A DNA stretch of 15,662 nucleotides. Origin: Nitrososphaerales archaeon TH5895 (GTDB lineage: Archaea > Thermoproteota > Nitrososphaeria > Nitrososphaerales > Nitrososphaeraceae). Made by a program: the position numbers and the translations under genes. This document shows, piece by piece, positions 14,086 to 15,662 of the stretch (the first letter of the stretch is position 1; the number at the start of each line of letters is the position of its first letter). The notes below the pieces were generated by a model. The model was not told the DNA's origin. It did no database searches and worked only from the letters and a program-made list of their open reading frames with translations. The stretch covers positions 1-15,662 of the forward strand of contig JAATVS010000177.1 in assembly GCA_014523695.1 (NCBI GenBank). The letters are read 5' to 3'.

Positions 14086-15662
14086 CTATTCATCCGATCG
14101 TAGACTTAACGATACCATATTGGTAGTATTTTGAAGCAGGTTCTTCACATACAGTAATGCTTCTCGGTCACTATCTAGATCTCCAGTAAAATAGCCGTGG
14201 CCATTGCCGTCACATTCAGTAGTTAACTGAGAGCCCAGACGGATAAGCTCCGAGCGTATCTCAGATGGTGGTGCAAGAGGATTATAGAGTTTAAATAGTG
14301 CAGCAGCTCCTGCAACATGAGGTGCTGCTTGGCTAGTACCAGAGATTTGCGCATATGCACCATCAATTGATGTTGAATTTATTTTTACACCAGGGGCTGC
14401 TATATCTATAACATCACCATAATTACTGAACGAAGCAAATGTATCATCAAGTTCCTTACTCGGTCTACCATCTGCTGCAACATAGCTAATTTTTCCACTT
14501 TGTCCGCATTTACCGTCACTATCTGACATAGCTGAAACAGTTATTACGTCAGGATGGCTGACCATAAGAAGTGGGCCAGCATCCATGTGACTATTCCCAG
14601 CCGCCACTACCAAGGTAACATTCTTTTTTACCGTTTCATCTATCATTTGGAAGACGGCTTCTTTTAGCTCGTTGGATATACATAGGCAGCCGAGGCTTAG
14701 ATTGACGACGTCTATTTTGTCAGCATTAGTTTGTACATACTTCAGAGCGCTCAAAAGGCTGGTAACTGAACCCTCGCATATCCCTTTGCTTGGATTAAAT
14801 TCAAGAGCTTTAACAGCCCATAACCTTGCACCTGGGGCTACTCCTGCGATCCCAATACCATTGTCCTTCGCTGCTGCTATTCCAGCTACGTGAGTGCCGT
14901 GACCACCACAGCGAATATCATCATCCGCGGTGATAGTATTTGGAACAACTGTTGTGTTTCGAAATATATTAAGTTCTGGATTGTCAAGATCTATGCCGCT
15001 GTCTATGATTGCTATATCTATGTCTATATTACCGATGCTGCCAGATTCGCTGGCCATTCCCATTTTGACAAGACCACCGTCAACTCTTTTGATACCGTTG
15101 GGCACAGCATCTCCGAATGCTACAATAGTCTGATCTTGCTCTAAAACTCCTATCCGTGAATCATTTTCAAGAATCGTAAGAACGTTGCCAAGAATCTCTT
15201 CATTAGGAGCTCTTATTGCGAAACCTGGGATTATTTTCTCATAGACGTCAAGCACTTCTACCCCTAAATTCTTGACTTTAGCCGTCAGATCCTGAAGTGA
15301 ACTTAAAGAAGCCTCATGTTTATCTGCAAAATAATTCTTGAGCAGTACTAGATATTGATTGGGTATTTTTTCTCCTCCTAGTCTTGTGTCAACTATGTCT
15401 ATGCATTCATCGTCCTCTGGGCTGTCTTTGCAGTAAATTTCTTCTGGCTGATCGGGTGAAGGAGTATCAGGATCTATAGGAACAACTTTTGGTTGATCTG
15501 GTGAAGGAGTATCAGGATCTATAGGTTCTACGCAGCCATCGGATTGTGGGTCTACCTTACATGGATCGCAGCCATCGGATTGTGGGTCTACCTTACATGG
15601 ATCGCAGCCATCGGATTGTGGGTCTACCTTACATGGATCGCAGCCATCGGATTGTGGGTCTA
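14086..15662 (-). CDS. Subtilisin-like serine protease (S8), N-terminus outside window
   Basis: The frame stays open from the stop at 14086-14088 to the window edge (at least 525 codons). From the N-terminal side: Cys-rich tandem repeats (DPCKVDPQSDGC), two Pro/Asp-rich repeats (PIDPDTPSPDQP), an I9-type propeptide (IPNQYLVLLKNYF...VIDVYEK-like strand...IIPGFAIRAP), then the S8 catalytic domain. The triad is visible: Asp in IAIIDSGIDL (codon 15001-15003), His in GGHGTHVAGIAAA (14899-14901), Ser in SGTSQAAPHVAGAAAL (14332-14334); the oxyanion Asn is in VVAAGNSHMDAG (14593-14595). The catalytic domain appears complete. It is presumably exported and self-processed; the signal peptide would lie beyond 15662. 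It is followed 7 bp later by the TPR pseudogene. Confidence 0.93.
   Translation of the reverse strand, partial: DPQSDGCDPCKVDPQSDGCDPCKVDPQSDGCDPCKVDPQSDGCVEPIDPDTPSPDQPKVVPIDPDTPSPDQPEEIYCKDSPEDDECIDIVDTRLGGEKIPNQYLVLLKNYFADKHEASLSSLQDLTAKVKNLGVEVLDVYEKIIPGFAIRAPNEEILGNVLTILENDSRIGVLEQDQTIVAFGDAVPNGIKRVDGGLVKMGMASESGSIGNIDIDIAIIDSGIDLDNPELNIFRNTTVVPNTITADDDIRCGGHGTHVAGIAAAKDNGIGIAGVAPGARLWAVKALEFNPSKGICEGSVTSLLSALKYVQTNADKIDVVNLSLGCLCISNELKEAVFQMIDETVKKNVTLVVAAGNSHMDAGPLLMVSHPDVITVSAMSDSDGKCGQSGKISYVAADGRPSKELDDTFASFSNYGDVIDIAAPGVKINSTSIDGAYAQISGTSQAAPHVAGAAALFKLYNPLAPPSEIRSELIRLGSQLTTECDGNGHGYFTGDLDSDREALLYVKNLLQNTTNMVSLSLRSDE
15449..15525. repeat. 45-nt period repeat, two copies
   Basis: A 32-bp segment at 15449-15480 recurs at 15494-15525 with one mismatch. 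In the protease frame it encodes PIDPDTPSPDQP, a Pro/Asp-rich linker between the Cys-rich repeats and the propeptide. Confidence 0.85.
15532..15662. repeat. 36-nt perfect tandem repeat, at least 3.6 copies
   Basis: The unit starting gcagccatcggattgtg repeats at 15532, 15568, 15604 and 15640 without a mismatch and runs off the window. It is in frame with the protease and encodes DPCKVDPQSDGC per unit. Perfect identity points to recent expansion; the total copy number is unknown. Confidence 0.95.

Noticed and set aside
15532..15662. CRISPR array
   Set aside because: The 36-nt units are directly adjacent with no spacers and form an open frame continuous with the protease.

Overview
The window looks like chromosome of an AT-rich, mesophilic ammonia-oxidising archaeon (Thaumarchaeota/Nitrososphaerota, most like the soil Nitrososphaera/Nitrosocosmicus group). 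This is an inference from gene content, not a database match. The pointers are archaeal TATA boxes placed about 26-30 nt before start codons (leaderless transcription), a copper oxidase fused to a cupredoxin, a tandem PsbP-like secreted protein, a phasin-like protein, many small zinc-ribbon proteins, small secreted proteins with signal peptides, and a tyrosine-recombinase fragment of the kind seen in these genomes. Coding density is low, and much of the DNA holds small or decayed genes.

Layout. 1-111: the tail of an unknown gene. 330-1035: a cupin protein and a tiny secreted protein, both on the minus strand and both with well-placed TATA boxes. 1493-3049: small zinc-ribbon and hypothetical genes. 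3146-3755: two relatives of a small secreted family (YEKSQ...CGN...QGxEN), the second without a signal peptide. 4169-4968: a two-gene unit of a zinc-ribbon protein and a secreted acidic protein. 5159-5567: a stand-alone response regulator broken by one extra A in an A9 run. 5713-6126: a small membrane/secreted gene with an apparent frameshift and a decayed partial copy. 6506-6832: an unknown protein. 7000-7566: a phasin-like coiled-coil protein.

7848-10462 is an accessory island. Two copies of an inverted-repeat site (TGAACCCAC, 6-7 bp spacer, GTGGGCCCA) lie in the same orientation and bracket a GC-rich block, the copper oxidase and an integrase N-terminal fragment. The geometry is that of tyrosine-recombinase core sites, but the spacers differ, so they are not simply the two ends of one recent insertion.

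10821-12627: a small membrane protein with an N-terminal glycine-rich beta motif (ISGKGNVIDKNI), then a secreted protein with two PsbP-like domains. 12870-15662 (minus strand): a subtilisin-like protease with an I9-type propeptide and Cys-rich 36-nt tandem repeats running off the window, followed 7 bp later by a heavily decayed TPR gene. That pseudogene's N-terminus carries the same beta motif (GVNITGSGNIIDKNI), linking the two loci.

No tRNA, rRNA or CRISPR array was seen.
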